Below are positions 1-7,950 of a DNA stretch of 64,000 nt, piece after piece (the stretch's first letter is position 1; each line of letters opens with the position of its first letter). Source of the DNA: Nonomuraea wenchangensis. GTDB taxonomy: Bacteria > Actinomycetota > Actinomycetes > Streptosporangiales > Streptosporangiaceae. Location: positions 62,001 to 126,000 of the forward strand of contig NZ_FOHX01000001.1 in assembly GCF_900111685.1 (NCBI RefSeq), in the 5' to 3' direction. The position numbers were made by a program, and so were the translations under genes. The notes beneath the pieces are model-generated. The model was not told where the DNA came from. It saw only the letters and a list, made by a program, of their open reading frames with translations, and ran no database searches.

Positions 1-706
1 CTGGGGATGGGGAGCCGATCGGCCAGGTGCATGGAGGGGTCGAAGTCCTCGCCCTGACGAGCCGGCCGAGCTTGCCGATGTAGTCGGTGCCGACCGGCGT
101 GGGCTGGCCGTCGTCGTCGAACAGGACAGGGTTGTCCTCGTGGCGGCAATCGAGCACCACCGTGTCGCCCCGGTCGCAGCGGGCCCTAAGCCAAAGCCAG
201 TGCGTCGGCACCGAGGGGTTGGTGTCGGCGATCAGCTGCTGGAAGGACACCTTGCCGTTGCGCAGGCGGGTGGTGATGGCTTCCCAGTCGTCCTCGGTCA
301 GCTCGATGGCTTCTTGGACGTAGGCGATGTCGTACTCCGAGGACATGATCTTCGTGGCCTTATCCATGCCGCCGACCACGATGACGCTGCCGTTGGTGTA
401 CCGGTAGGAGGCCGCCTCCTGGGCGCTGCCGCCGTACCAGACCACGTCCCCGGCAGCGAGGGACTCCTTGGCCACGTGCTCGCGGAAGGTGACCAGGCTA
501 GTGGAGCCGAGCGAGACCGCCGTCTTCCGCACGATCAGGGCCCGCATCCCGGGATTGAGCAGGGCCATCAGATGCAGCTTTTCCAGGCAGGCTCGGGACT
601 TGCCCGTGCCCGCAGGGCCGGACAGGAGAACCTCAGGAGTTCTGCAGTCGAAGAGGGCGGCGGCCACACCGCGTGGTCGGTAGTGGTGCCGAAGGGCAAC
701 GCCCAT
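1..706 (-). pseudogene. Phage terminase large subunit, N-terminal part, with a frame break
   Basis: DNA-packaging ATPase of a tailed phage; runs off the window edge. From the ATG at 706 (preceded by AAAGGTGG) the protein reads MGVALRHHYRPRG, then a Walker A motif GPAGTGKS at residues 30-37, then a Walker-B-like YDIAYVQEAIEL and the family-typical IADTNPSVPTHWLW. Around positions 50-65 the frame breaks: after YIGKLGRL the current frame gives unrelated residues, while the next frame resumes as GEDFDPSMHLADRLPIP, which resembles the nuclease-side continuation of these proteins. About 20 residues normally present between these blocks are absent, so I infer a small deletion with frameshift. The small subunit lies 2.2 kb upstream on the same strand instead of adjacent. 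Confidence 0.75.
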
Positions 707-954
707 GAACCACCACCTTTTCGGCCCGGATCTTTGGCCATTTTCGGGCCCACCTCATCGCAAGACGGCCCCGGCTTGAGCGCTTCCGCCTAAGCTCGCC
801 GTTGCGGAGATGTCCCATCGGGACGTCATGACGCTCCGCTCGATCCCAGGTAGATCGCGGGGATCCTGAGCCGAAGGGCCCGGGACCTCCGAGGCGCAAG
901 AGAGCCCCCTAAAAAAGACAGAGGCTCCGCCTCGGGAACGAGGAGATGAGAGTC

Positions 955-1074
955 ATGTCCCCTGAGCAGGGCAAACGGAGCCGCTGGTGGTGGGTTCCGG
1001 GAACGGCAGTGGCGGTCATTTCAGCAATGAGGTTCGCCTACCAGATCCTCCGCGACCACCATTACCTCTTCTAG
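955..1074 (+). CDS. 39-residue membrane micro-protein, paralogue of the 1863 gene
   Basis: Short gene on the strand opposite to the terminase genes. It starts at ATG 955 with an AGGAG 10 bases upstream. The protein has a basic N-terminus (GKRSRWWWVPGT), a short hydrophobic stretch (AVAVISAMRFAYQIL) and a C-terminal RDHHYLF. The 44-residue protein at 1863-1997 has the same layout and near-identical motifs (W-W-x-P-G-T, A-V-I-S-A, RDH), which is the main evidence that both are real genes. A GC-rich hairpin follows the stop. Function unknown; a small single-pass or amphipathic membrane peptide is the best description. Confidence 0.6.
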   Translation: MSPEQGKRSRWWWVPGTAVAVISAMRFAYQILRDHHYLF

Positions 1075-1084
1075 AGGTAGCAAA

Positions 1085-1117
1085 GGGCCCCGGCCGGTTC
1101 GTCCGGTTCGGGGCTCT
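1085..1117 (+). terminator. Imperfect GC-rich hairpin after the 39-residue gene
   Basis: GGGCCCCGGCCGG pairs imperfectly with CCGGTTCGGGGCTC around a TTCG loop, 11 bases past the stop codon at 1074. It lies between that gene and the convergent gene ending at 1130, so it could serve both. There is no clear T-tract. Confidence 0.5.
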
Positions 1118-1129
1118 GCGCTGTGCCGG

Positions 1130-1645
1130 CTAAGAGGCCAGTTCCTTATTCATCACGTCGCTGAGCTGGCGGGCCGCGACCTCCATTGACTGACTTGAAT
1201 CGAACAGCTCGTCTTTCAGGGTCGGCAACTCGGACAGATCTCCTTCAAAGACCTCTCGCATCCCCACCCGGTTGATTGAGTGCCTAAAATGAAGAAGCCA
1301 CTGATCAAAAGCGGCTCGGACGGCTTCGGATCCATAGATGGCCACCTTTGTCCGCGCGGCCATGTGTTCCTCGGGAGAAGGGAGTGAGGTGACCTGCTCT
1401 CCTACGAACTTGATGCTCGAACTCATGTCGCCTACGGCTACGGTCGCGTTCTGCACAGTGGTCATGACCTCAAGGTACGCAGTCGCCCTACGAGCTTCCC
1501 GCGCCTGCTGGAGAGTCGACGTGCTGTTGATGGTGGCCACACGCTCGGCGTGCTGCCGTCCCTGATGTCCTGCATACCAGGTGAAACCCACGCCGACGAT
1601 GCCGCTCACCCCGGTCATCACGGGGGCGACCCACTCCCATGCCAT
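1130..1645 (-). CDS. N-anchored membrane protein of unknown function
   Basis: Predicted 171 residues from ATG 1645 (MAWEWVAPV); longer starts at 1666 and 1717 exist and none has a good ribosome-binding site, so the start is uncertain. One hydrophobic segment at the N-terminus (APVMTGVSGIVGVGFTWYAG) is followed by a basic, mainly helical soluble region. The same plan, one N-terminal membrane helix then a charged helical domain, is seen in the genes at 2084 and 3984. It sits between the two terminase genes, where phages often carry accessory genes. No enzymatic motif is visible. Confidence 0.6.
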   Translation of the reverse strand: MAWEWVAPVMTGVSGIVGVGFTWYAGHQGRQHAERVATINSTSTLQQAREARRATAYLEVMTTVQNATVAVGDMSSSIKFVGEQVTSLPSPEEHMAARTKVAIYGSEAVRAAFDQWLLHFRHSINRVGMREVFEGDLSELPTLKDELFDSSQSMEVAARQLSDVMNKELAS

Positions 1646-1862
1646 TGACCCAGTATGGGGGCTCATAACCGATCTATTTACGGACGAACCATTATGGGAA
1701 TTTAGGGCCGGAATCATCGACAGTGTTTGACCATGACATGACGAGAGCAGCTACGGTCTTCTCATCCCAAAACCCGCAGAAGGAATCGGTTAGTTGCAAA
1801 GACGACAAAACCATTCACCATAGACACCCCCGTCCGTGGTGTTACCTTTGCGGGAGCTATAA

Positions 1863-1997
1863 ATGAAAAACCCCGATAACGAGCACAAGAAGCCCAGCCG
1901 TTTCTGGTGGCTGCCAGGAACTGTCTCGGCCGTCATCTCAGCGGCGAGGCTCGCCTATGAGTTCGTACGGGATCACTACCACCTGAACGGTCGGTAG
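1863..1997 (+). CDS. 44-residue membrane micro-protein, paralogue of the 955 gene
   Basis: ATG 1863 follows GGGAG at a spacing of about 8. The protein begins MKNPDNEHKKPSRFWWLPGT and continues with a hydrophobic stretch (VSAVISAARLAYEFV) and RDHYHLNGR. It shares the Trp-Trp-x-Pro-Gly-Thr motif, the hydrophobic core and the RDH tail with the gene at 955. A perfect 9-bp hairpin lies 6 bases after the stop, so this looks like an independent transcription unit. Function unknown. Confidence 0.65.
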   Translation: MKNPDNEHKKPSRFWWLPGTVSAVISAARLAYEFVRDHYHLNGR

Positions 1998-2002
1998 CGG
2001 GG

Positions 2003-2035
2003 GAGCCCGGCTGGATTAAGGCCCTGGCCGGGCTC
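2003..2035 (+). terminator. Hairpin terminator after the 44-residue gene
   Basis: GAGCCCGGC and GCCGGGCTC form a perfect 9-bp stem around a 15-base loop, starting 6 bases after the stop codon. It can also end transcription of the convergent gene finishing at 2084. Confidence 0.6.
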
Positions 2036-2083
2036 TTCGGGGGCACCCGCCTATCCGCGGAATGCCTGCTTCAGCCCGATCTC

Positions 2084-2764
2084 TCACCCCATTAGCTCGG
2101 CAATGTTGTCGCCGATCTCTTGGTACAGCCACTCCTGCTGGATCCTTTCGTACTCGTAGCCGACCCTCAGCATCTCGACAGCACGCTGCGTCAAGCGCCT
2201 GAACTGCGTCCGCCCCGACTGCAGATCTTCGTCCTCCATCGACTTGATGATGGAGGCCAGGTAGCTGGGACCGTGGTTCACCAGGCCATGTGCGCCCAGC
2301 CGCTGTTCCAGGACCCGAAGAGTCCCCTCGCTCAAAGGTGCGAAACCATAGTCGTTTCGAGGGTCAGCCCCTCGGATGAAGTAGCGGAGAATGGTGGCGT
2401 CCTCATCGGGGATGGCAGGCAGGACGCCAGCCAGCAGGTTCACCTGGCCCTGGGACCAGTAGAGAGCAGCCTTCTGGAGCTGATCGACCAGGAGGCGTCG
2501 ACGATCCCTCTCCCTCTCTTCTTCGAGGAGAAGCCGCAACCTCCGGTCACCTGCTTCGCGCTCCTGTTCCAGGCGGCGCTCGGCGTGCCCGTGGTCCTCT
2601 TCGCGATCACTCTTCGCGGCCCCGAGGTCCTTCTTGCGTCGGCAGGTCTCCACGAGTGCTAAGACCAGGGCGAGCACGACAGCGGCGACAGTGCCCCAAC
2701 CCTGAAGGTGATTAGCTAACGGCACCTCGTCAGGCGGCGGCACCACATGAACCGTGCCGGACAC
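2084..2764 (-). CDS. Membrane-anchored coiled-coil protein, 5' end interrupted by an in-frame amber codon
   Basis: 226 residues from GTG 2764. A hydrophobic helix (GWGTVAAVVLALVLALVE) is followed by a long highly charged coiled coil rich in Arg and Glu, then a helical C-terminal domain. The reading frame extends upstream to an ATG at 2872, 16 bases after the stop of the small terminase gene, interrupted only by TAG at 2798-2800. The extra N-terminus is Ser/Thr/Pro-rich on both sides of the TAG, as expected for one continuous external linker. I infer either a nonsense mutation with re-initiation at GTG 2764 or amber readthrough. Function unknown. Confidence 0.6.
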   Translation of the reverse strand: MSGTVHVVPPPDEVPLANHLQGWGTVAAVVLALVLALVETCRRKKDLGAAKSDREEDHGHAERRLEQEREAGDRRLRLLLEEERERDRRRLLVDQLQKAALYWSQGQVNLLAGVLPAIPDEDATILRYFIRGADPRNDYGFAPLSEGTLRVLEQRLGAHGLVNHGPSYLASIIKSMEDEDLQSGRTQFRRLTQRAVEMLRVGYEYERIQQEWLYQEIGDNIAELMG

Positions 2765-2888
2765 CGCAACCGTAGGCTGGGGCGTCGCAACCGGTGGCTA
2801 CGAGACGCGCGGCTCTGCCGTCTCCTTGGACGTCGAAGCGGGGCTGGCGGTGACGCTCGGCGACGGAGTCATGTCGCGATTCTGCCGC

Positions 2889-3356
2889 TTACCGCAGGTT
2901 GTTCAGGTCCACACCTTCGAAGGCGTACGTGATCGTTTGATCCGTCTGGATCTGCTGCTTCACCGGGGTGTCCAGTCCCAGCAGCTTCGCCCGCCTGGTC
3001 TCGATGTCCAGGACCGTCTTGATGGCGTCCAGCAGCGGGCCGGCGTCCTGCAGAGGCTTCCCGTCCAGCGTCACGACCCGGCCGTTGGAGACCGTGATGT
3101 GGTGGCGCTCCAGAACTTCGTTGGCCTTCACCAACAGGGCGTCCAGGCGCTCCATCTGCTCGGCCCGGTATGTCTCCACCGCCTCAACGGGGATCTCGGC
3201 CAGGGTCGCCTTGTACAGCCTGTGTACGGCCTGCTTCGTGATGCCCAGCTGCTTGCCGATCGCCTCGTAAGTCATACCGGTACGACGCAGTCTCATCACC
3301 TCGGCACGGCGGTTACGGGAGTCTTCAACCTGATCCGGGGGACGACGATCGCCCAT
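2889..3356 (-). CDS. Phage terminase small subunit-like HTH protein
   Basis: 155 residues from ATG 3356; a TTG two codons earlier is less likely. The N-terminal region has a helix-turn-helix (MTYEAIGKQLGITKQAVHRL, residues about 28-47), as in DNA-recognition subunits that guide the packaging motor to phage DNA. A helical oligomerisation region follows, and a short C-terminal tail (TYAFEGVDLNNLR) may contact the large subunit. The large subunit is on the same strand at 1-706 with three unknown genes between, so the usual TerS-TerL pair has been split. Confidence 0.6.
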   Translation of the reverse strand: MGDRRPPDQVEDSRNRRAEVMRLRRTGMTYEAIGKQLGITKQAVHRLYKATLAEIPVEAVETYRAEQMERLDALLVKANEVLERHHITVSNGRVVTLDGKPLQDAGPLLDAIKTVLDIETRRAKLLGLDTPVKQQIQTDQTITYAFEGVDLNNLR

Positions 3357-3387
3357 GGTCAAGCCCCCCTATGTCAACTTCGGCTGC

Positions 3388-3894
3388 CTATGAGGCAAGC
3401 AGGTCGAAATGGAAACCGAGGATCAAGCCGACCATCGCAATCCAGCGAATCAGCCGTTCTACCTTCGGGTTCCTCAGTGCCTTTGCAGACGTCTCAACAG
3501 CCCACTTCATGAGCCATGGCGCCCCAAGCAGCAATGCAAGCGCCCCAAAGACTGTACCCCCGGCATATATGCGCACCAGTACGTCCCGCCACGAGGGAAA
3601 CCATATGACAAGCAAGGTGGCAGCAGTTCCCGCTAGCATGCACAGAGCTGTTGCAGCATAAACAGCATTCAACCGGCGCGACCTGATCGGATCAAAGCTC
3701 GTATACCTGCTGCCGAACTCGCGTATACGCTCCGGCCCGATTATGTCCATGATGATCGTCATGCCCGATAGGAACGCGATCACCTTTCCTGCCCGCCCAA
3801 GAGCCAGGATGGACCACCCGTACAGGGTGTGCTGGTTCACCTGGACGTTGTGGAACCACATGTCCCACGCCTCCAAGTAGCTGATGTCGGTCAT
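3388..3894 (-). CDS. Integral membrane protein of unknown function
   Basis: 168 residues from ATG 3894. About four hydrophobic segments are visible: near GKVIAFLSGMTIIMDII, AVYAATALCMLAGTAATLLV, YAGGTVFGALALLLGAPWL and IRWIAMVGLILGFHF. Between the first two lies a charged loop with FGSRYTSFDPIRSRR. GC content is lower than in most of the window. It lies 31 bases upstream of the small terminase gene on the same strand and may be co-transcribed. No family recognised; an exclusion or accessory phage protein is possible but unproven. Confidence 0.55.
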   Translation of the reverse strand: MTDISYLEAWDMWFHNVQVNQHTLYGWSILALGRAGKVIAFLSGMTIIMDIIGPERIREFGSRYTSFDPIRSRRLNAVYAATALCMLAGTAATLLVIWFPSWRDVLVRIYAGGTVFGALALLLGAPWLMKWAVETSAKALRNPKVERLIRWIAMVGLILGFHFDLLAS

Positions 3895-3983
3895 GGCGGG
3901 AGCGTAGGCATACAGCGCTGATCAGGTCCTCGACTTCTCCAACTCCACTGGCAACAACAGCTTCTCCACGCGATAGTCGGGGG

Positions 3984-4706
3984 GTGAACTGGGCTCAGGT
4001 CGTCCCCGCGCTCCTTGGCACTCTCCTAGGCGGTGGTATCTCCCTCGTCACCACCTGGTGGTCACAACGCCACCAGGTCCGGCTTGCTCGCGAGGAGCGC
4101 GATCAGGAGCGCGAGCGGGCCGCCCTGCTGAGCGCCCGAGCGGCCATCGTGAAGTTGATCGAGCTGAGACCCAAACCCAGTCAGTCAGTCGAGTTACGAG
4201 ACTTTCGGGCAGCCCTGGGTCGCCGCCCGCGTCCGAAGCCAGAAGACTGGCCTCCGAAGGAGGACGACAAGGCGTGGGAGGAGGAGCGGAGCGCCCTACT
4301 CTTTCAGTTCCAACTGGCCATCGACGAGTTCTCCGATGCGACCATTCGGAAGCGGCTCGACGAGATCCACATCGTGTTGCACTTCGCGGACTTCTGGTGG
4401 AGGGAGATCGGCCGACCAGAATCGAACACTCGTGACCGTGTGGCTCATGACGCCCGAGTTCTCCTAGGGCGGATCAGTCGCGGAGAGCCTCCAGGAGAAC
4501 TGTCAGAGGTATCCCAGGACGCTCTTTCCACGATCCGCGACCAGATCGCAATCCACGAAGAGATGCAAGAACTACAGGAGAAGGAGCGCGAGCGGCGTTT
4601 CGCTGCAGAGTGGGAGAATCGCCCCCCCATCTTCGGCGGGAGGGCCAAGCCCAAACAAGACGAAGAGCCCGGTCCGGAACCAGGCTCTTCTGACAATGAT
4701 CGTTAG
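3984..4706 (+). CDS. N-anchored membrane protein with charged helical cytoplasmic region
   Basis: 240 residues from GTG 3984. The N-terminus (WAQVVPALLGTLLGGGISLVT) is a single membrane helix, followed directly by a basic heptad-like helix (RHQVRLAREERDQERERAALL) and a soluble helical domain. The C-terminus is Pro/Glu-rich and disordered. This is the third protein in the segment with the plan 'one N-terminal membrane helix plus coiled coil', but it is on the opposite strand. Such proteins are common as unknowns in actinobacterial phages and mobile elements. Confidence 0.6.
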   Translation: MNWAQVVPALLGTLLGGGISLVTTWWSQRHQVRLAREERDQERERAALLSARAAIVKLIELRPKPSQSVELRDFRAALGRRPRPKPEDWPPKEDDKAWEEERSALLFQFQLAIDEFSDATIRKRLDEIHIVLHFADFWWREIGRPESNTRDRVAHDARVLLGRISRGEPPGELSEVSQDALSTIRDQIAIHEEMQELQEKERERRFAAEWENRPPIFGGRAKPKQDEEPGPEPGSSDNDR

Positions 4707-4741
4707 GCTACTCGCACAGTACGTCACACCGATCTTCGGTA

Positions 4742-5539
4742 TCAAGCAGCCACAACAGCGCCCATCGCCACGCTCACCACATCCCCCACTCGATAGAGCG
4801 GCCGAGGCGGTCCGTCCGGCTTCAGCGGGGGTGCGTATTCACGGGGGGCCAGCTTTCCCCGCTTCACCCACATGCGTACCGCCGAGCTGCTCACCTTCAC
4901 GCCCACGCCGGTCGCTGGCATAGCCACGTACGAGGAACTGCCGAGCAGGTTCTCAATCTGTGCGAGCATCCACTTCCGACGCGCTGAGATGTCGTAGACG
5001 AGCCGCTCTCCGTCCTCGGCCAGGCAGTGCCGACAGGTCACCTCCGCGTCCCCTGGCCGGGCGTACAGGGGCATCTGGCAGACCTCGCACGGCCCCGCGT
5101 ACAGCTGGTCCGGAGGCCGGTCGATGACCATCCGGACGCCTTGGACCGCGTCGCCGACCTCCTGTACTGCCTCTCCCCCAGCAGGGTGATGACGGAGCCA
5201 TTCAGCCTGTCTCAGGAGCCAGGTGGAGATGGGGACGAGGTCGTCCGCGGGAAGCTGGACGCCGCGCTCGTCGGCCACCAGACGCGCCCACGAGACCAGC
5301 ACCTGCCGCAGGTGGCCCCCCTTCTCCGAGGCGGCGATGTGGAACGGCAGCCGCCTCTCACTGGACCGCCGCACAGCCCCGCTCGTCATCCGCGCCCGGC
5401 CGGTGAGCGTCACCTCCAGCTCCTCCACAAGGAGTGGCACCGCCTCAAGGTCGAGTCGGAGCCGATCCCCGCACCGGGCACAGACGTGGGCGAGATCGGC
5501 GACGGGTGCGCCGCACAGGTCGCACAGGACCCCGTTCAC
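4742..5539 (-). CDS. Phage-type zinc-ribbon / HTH protein
   Basis: 265 residues from GTG 5539. Two cysteine clusters are visible: [20 protein letters not shown] at the N-terminus and [22 protein letters not shown] near residues 153-174, each suited to bind zinc. The C-terminal part contains [16 protein letters not shown], resembling the helix-turn-helix used to choose a binding site, followed by [12 protein letters not shown]. This arrangement is typical of small phage or mobile-element proteins in actinomycetes, whose role is not established. Its start overlaps the stop of a truncated upstream frame as GTGA. Confidence 0.65.
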   Translation of the reverse strand: MNGVLCDLCGAPVADLAHVCARCGDRLRLDLEAVPLLVEELEVTLTGRARMTSGAVRRSSERRLPFHIAASEKGGHLRQVLVSWARLVADERGVQLPADDLVPISTWLLRQAEWLRHHPAGGEAVQEVGDAVQGVRMVIDRPPDQLYAGPCEVCQMPLYARPGDAEVTCRHCLAEDGERLVYDISARRKWMLAQIENLLGSSSYVAMPATGVGVKVSSSAVRMWVKRGKLAPREYAPPLKPDGPPRPLYRVGDVVSVAMGAVVAA

Positions 5540-5640
5540 CGCAGTTCCCGCACGTCATAGTCCTTCAAGGACTTGAGCGTGATGCCGGTGACGAACTCCA
5601 CAGGCCCCACATACGGACGCCGTTCGCCGGCGCCGCTGCC
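5536..5640 (-). pseudogene. Truncated C-terminal fragment of an unknown phage gene
   Basis: The frame ending TGA at 5536 reads [20 protein letters not shown] followed by ELR, and overlaps the start of the zinc-ribbon gene by GTGA, a normal operon junction. Upstream it runs only to an in-frame stop at 5641-5643 and has no plausible start. I read it as the tail of a gene whose front was lost where the phage segment meets chromosomal DNA. Confidence 0.4.
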
Positions 5641-5712
5641 CTAAGGCAGCAAGGGCCTGTCGGGGCTTTGTGCGTGATGGCTCGCCGGCTCACTGCCGCG
5701 ATAACGATCACC

Positions 5713-5862
5713 TCAACGGAGATCGCGGCCGGCCTGGTGGTCGCCGAGCAGACGGTCAAGACGCACGTGAGCCGGATCCTGGTCAAGCTCGGGCTGCGCG
5801 ACCGGACGCAGGCGGCGGTGTTCGCGTACGAGACGGGCCTGGTCCGCCCGTCCGGCTACTGA
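5713..5862 (+). pseudogene. C-terminal HTH stump of a LuxR/NarL-type response regulator
   Basis: The last 49 codons encode [20 protein letters not shown] followed by [20 protein letters not shown], the unmistakable DNA-binding domain of NarL-type response regulators. No receiver domain or helix 1 precedes it; upstream DNA is unrelated and lower in GC. The regulator was cut here, presumably by insertion or rearrangement of the phage-like segment. Confidence 0.8.
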
Positions 5863-7106
5863 CCCCGCCCAGCCTGCCACTGCCGCACCCAGGCGCGGCC
5901 GTAGTCGTTGCCGTGCGGGGTGCGCAGCACGGTGTGGACGTGGAACGGCTTGGGGGTGTCGTAGTCGAGGAAGACGCCGCAGTGGTGGTCGAGCTCGGCG
6001 ATGAGGACGGGCGACTGGAGCCGGTAGTAGAAGACGTCGCCGGGCCGGTGCCCGCCGATCCAGCAGAACCAGGTCTCCTCCAGGTGGGCGGCGACCTCCC
6101 TGAGCCGGGCGGCGCGCGGCCCTTCGGGCAGCAGCCCGGCGAACGTGGCCGCGATGGCCAGCGCGTGCTGCCTGGCCTCGGCGGGCATGTGGGCGACCCG
6201 GAGGCCCTCGACCGGGATCACCCGGTTGTCCTGGAACGCCCCGGCCAGGTGGCGTTCGTCGCCGGGGTCCACCCGGCCCTCCGGCATGGCCGGATCGACC
6301 ATCCGCTCGTAGACGACCGCCTGCCGGCGCTGCTCGGCGGGCAGCGCGGCCATCAGCCGGAGCCCAAGCTCCACCCGGTCGGCGAACACGTCGCGCAGCC
6401 CGGCGTGCGGGCCCGCGTCGATCTCGTCGGGCTCGGCGCCGAGGAACACCGGCGACAGCGCCATGCGGCCCTCGACGACCAGGCAGTTGATCGCGCAGTG
6501 GTGACCGTAGAGCTGCCAGCCCCAAGGGGCGCGCAGGTCGGGGGTGCCATAGAGGGCGAGGTTGTAGCTGAACTCGTTGAGCACGGTCTCCAGGCCGACG
6601 ACCTCGCCGAGGAAGCCGTTGATGCGCATCATCGCGCGGGCCAGCTCGTACCCCTCGGGCGAGAGCGAGGCCCGCACCAGCGCCAGGGCCTTCTCACGGA
6701 CCGGCTCGGGCTGGCGCTCCAGGCGCAGGCCGGTGTCGAACTGCAGGAACTCCGGGTTGGCCCAGGTCTGCCACTCCACGGCGTCCACCGGATGGGTGAC
6801 GCGGGCGCGGCTCTCGTCGTCGAGTGCGGCGAGCAGGTCGCGGGCGGCGGCCGTCATGGCCGCGACGGGCGCCTCCTCGCCCGGCTCGGCCGGTGTCAGC
6901 GGGAAAAGGCCCTCGCGGAGGACGCCGTCCTCGGTGACGCCGCGGAACTCGTTCTTGTAGAGCGGGGTCCAGTTCGCCACCAGGCCGCCGGTGAACGTGC
7001 CCGGTGTCCTGGCCAGCTCGCCGTAGGCGTACGGGTCGAGGCCGCGGATCCCGGCCAGGCGCGGGTGGTCGTGCGGGAACAGGTGCCGTCGGTAACCACC
7101 GGGCAT
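5856..7106 (-). CDS. DUF3500 family protein
   Basis: 416 residues from ATG 7106. The sequence shows landmarks I associate with the DUF3500 family: [66 protein letters not shown] and the C-terminal HGNDYGRAW. Multiple conserved His and Asp residues suggest metal binding, but no reaction is established. It lies 26 bases downstream of a GntR regulator on the same strand, and a fumarylacetoacetase-family hydrolase diverges from that regulator. The three probably form one catabolic locus. The stop overlaps the LuxR stump by seven bases, tail to tail. Confidence 0.8.
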   Translation of the reverse strand: MPGGYRRHLFPHDHPRLAGIRGLDPYAYGELARTPGTFTGGLVANWTPLYKNEFRGVTEDGVLREGLFPLTPAEPGEEAPVAAMTAAARDLLAALDDESRARVTHPVDAVEWQTWANPEFLQFDTGLRLERQPEPVREKALALVRASLSPEGYELARAMMRINGFLGEVVGLETVLNEFSYNLALYGTPDLRAPWGWQLYGHHCAINCLVVEGRMALSPVFLGAEPDEIDAGPHAGLRDVFADRVELGLRLMAALPAEQRRQAVVYERMVDPAMPEGRVDPGDERHLAGAFQDNRVIPVEGLRVAHMPAEARQHALAIAATFAGLLPEGPRAARLREVAAHLEETWFCWIGGHRPGDVFYYRLQSPVLIAELDHHCGVFLDYDTPKPFHVHTVLRTPHGNDYGRAWVRQWQAGRGQ

Positions 7107-7132
7107 GACGGGCTCCTCCGGCGATCGGGGGG

Positions 7133-7891
7133 TCAGGGGGCGGGGGTGCGGTGTGCGGCGACGGCGGCGCGGACCGCGGCCTCGTCGCCGTCGGCGATGG
7201 CCTCGACCAGATCGGCGTGGACCTGGTAGCGGGCGGCCCGGTACGCCTCCCTCCGGTCGTCACCGGGCCGGTCAGTGACGGGCCGGTCGGTGGCGGGCCG
7301 GTCGTCGGCGAGGTGGGCGGACGTGGTGCCCAGATGGCCGAGGGTGCCGACGTAGACGGCCCGTGCCATCGCGTTCGGGCTGATGGCGGCGATCCGCTCG
7401 TGCAGCGCCCAGTTGGCGCGCATGAAGCCGTCCCAGCCGGGCGCGGCGCGCAGCCGGCGCAGCAGGCGGCGCAGGTCGGCGACGTCCCGGCCGGTGCGGT
7501 GCCGGGCGGCGCCGAGGTCGATGAGCTCTTCGAGGTGCTCGCGCAGCTCGATGGCGTCGGCGACCGTGCCGGGCTCGTCGGCGACGCTCAGCAGCGTGTG
7601 CCGCAGCCGCACCACCGGCCCCCGGTCGGCGGCGAACAGCCCGCCGCCGCGCCCCGGGCGGATCTCCAGCACGCCCCGGTCGCGCAGCAGCCGGACGGCC
7701 TCGCTGACCGTCGCGTAGGCGAGGCCGGTCTCGGCGCGCAGCGACTCCAGCGTCCCGACCGGCTCGCCGGGCGCGAGCCCGCGGATGCGCTCGTCGAGCG
7801 CGGCGGCCAGCCGCTCGGCGCGGGTGCGCGCGCCCTGCCCGACGCCGGCCAGGGGTTGTCCGGCGGAGGAGGTGTGCGGCATAGTCGCCAT
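7133..7891 (-). CDS. GntR/FadR-type transcriptional regulator
   Basis: 252 residues from ATG 7891. The N-terminal winged helix (residues about 25-85) includes SLRAETGLAYATVSEAVRLL and RGVLEIRPGRGGGLF. An all-helical FCD-like effector domain follows (DAIELREHLEELIDLGAARH, ANWALHERIAAISPN, DLVEAIADGDEAAVRAAVAA). A 15-bp in-frame repeat at 7256-7309 inserts ATDRPVTDRPGDDR into the loop before the last helices. It is divergent from the FAH gene with a 59-bp shared promoter region and likely controls both sides in response to a small acid. Confidence 0.85.
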   Translation of the reverse strand: MATMPHTSSAGQPLAGVGQGARTRAERLAAALDERIRGLAPGEPVGTLESLRAETGLAYATVSEAVRLLRDRGVLEIRPGRGGGLFAADRGPVVRLRHTLLSVADEPGTVADAIELREHLEELIDLGAARHRTGRDVADLRRLLRRLRAAPGWDGFMRANWALHERIAAISPNAMARAVYVGTLGHLGTTSAHLADDRPATDRPVTDRPGDDRREAYRAARYQVHADLVEAIADGDEAAVRAAVAAHRTPAP

Positions 7892-7950
7892 CCAAGCACA
7901 AACCTGCGAACCTTTAGAAGGGTTGCGCGGCAGGCGCGAGGAGTTGGCCG

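Noticed and set aside
1..5862. A complete functional prophage or integrative element
   Set aside because: No integrase, portal, capsid, replication or attachment-site sequence is visible, and the terminase is broken. Genes to the left of the window are unknown.
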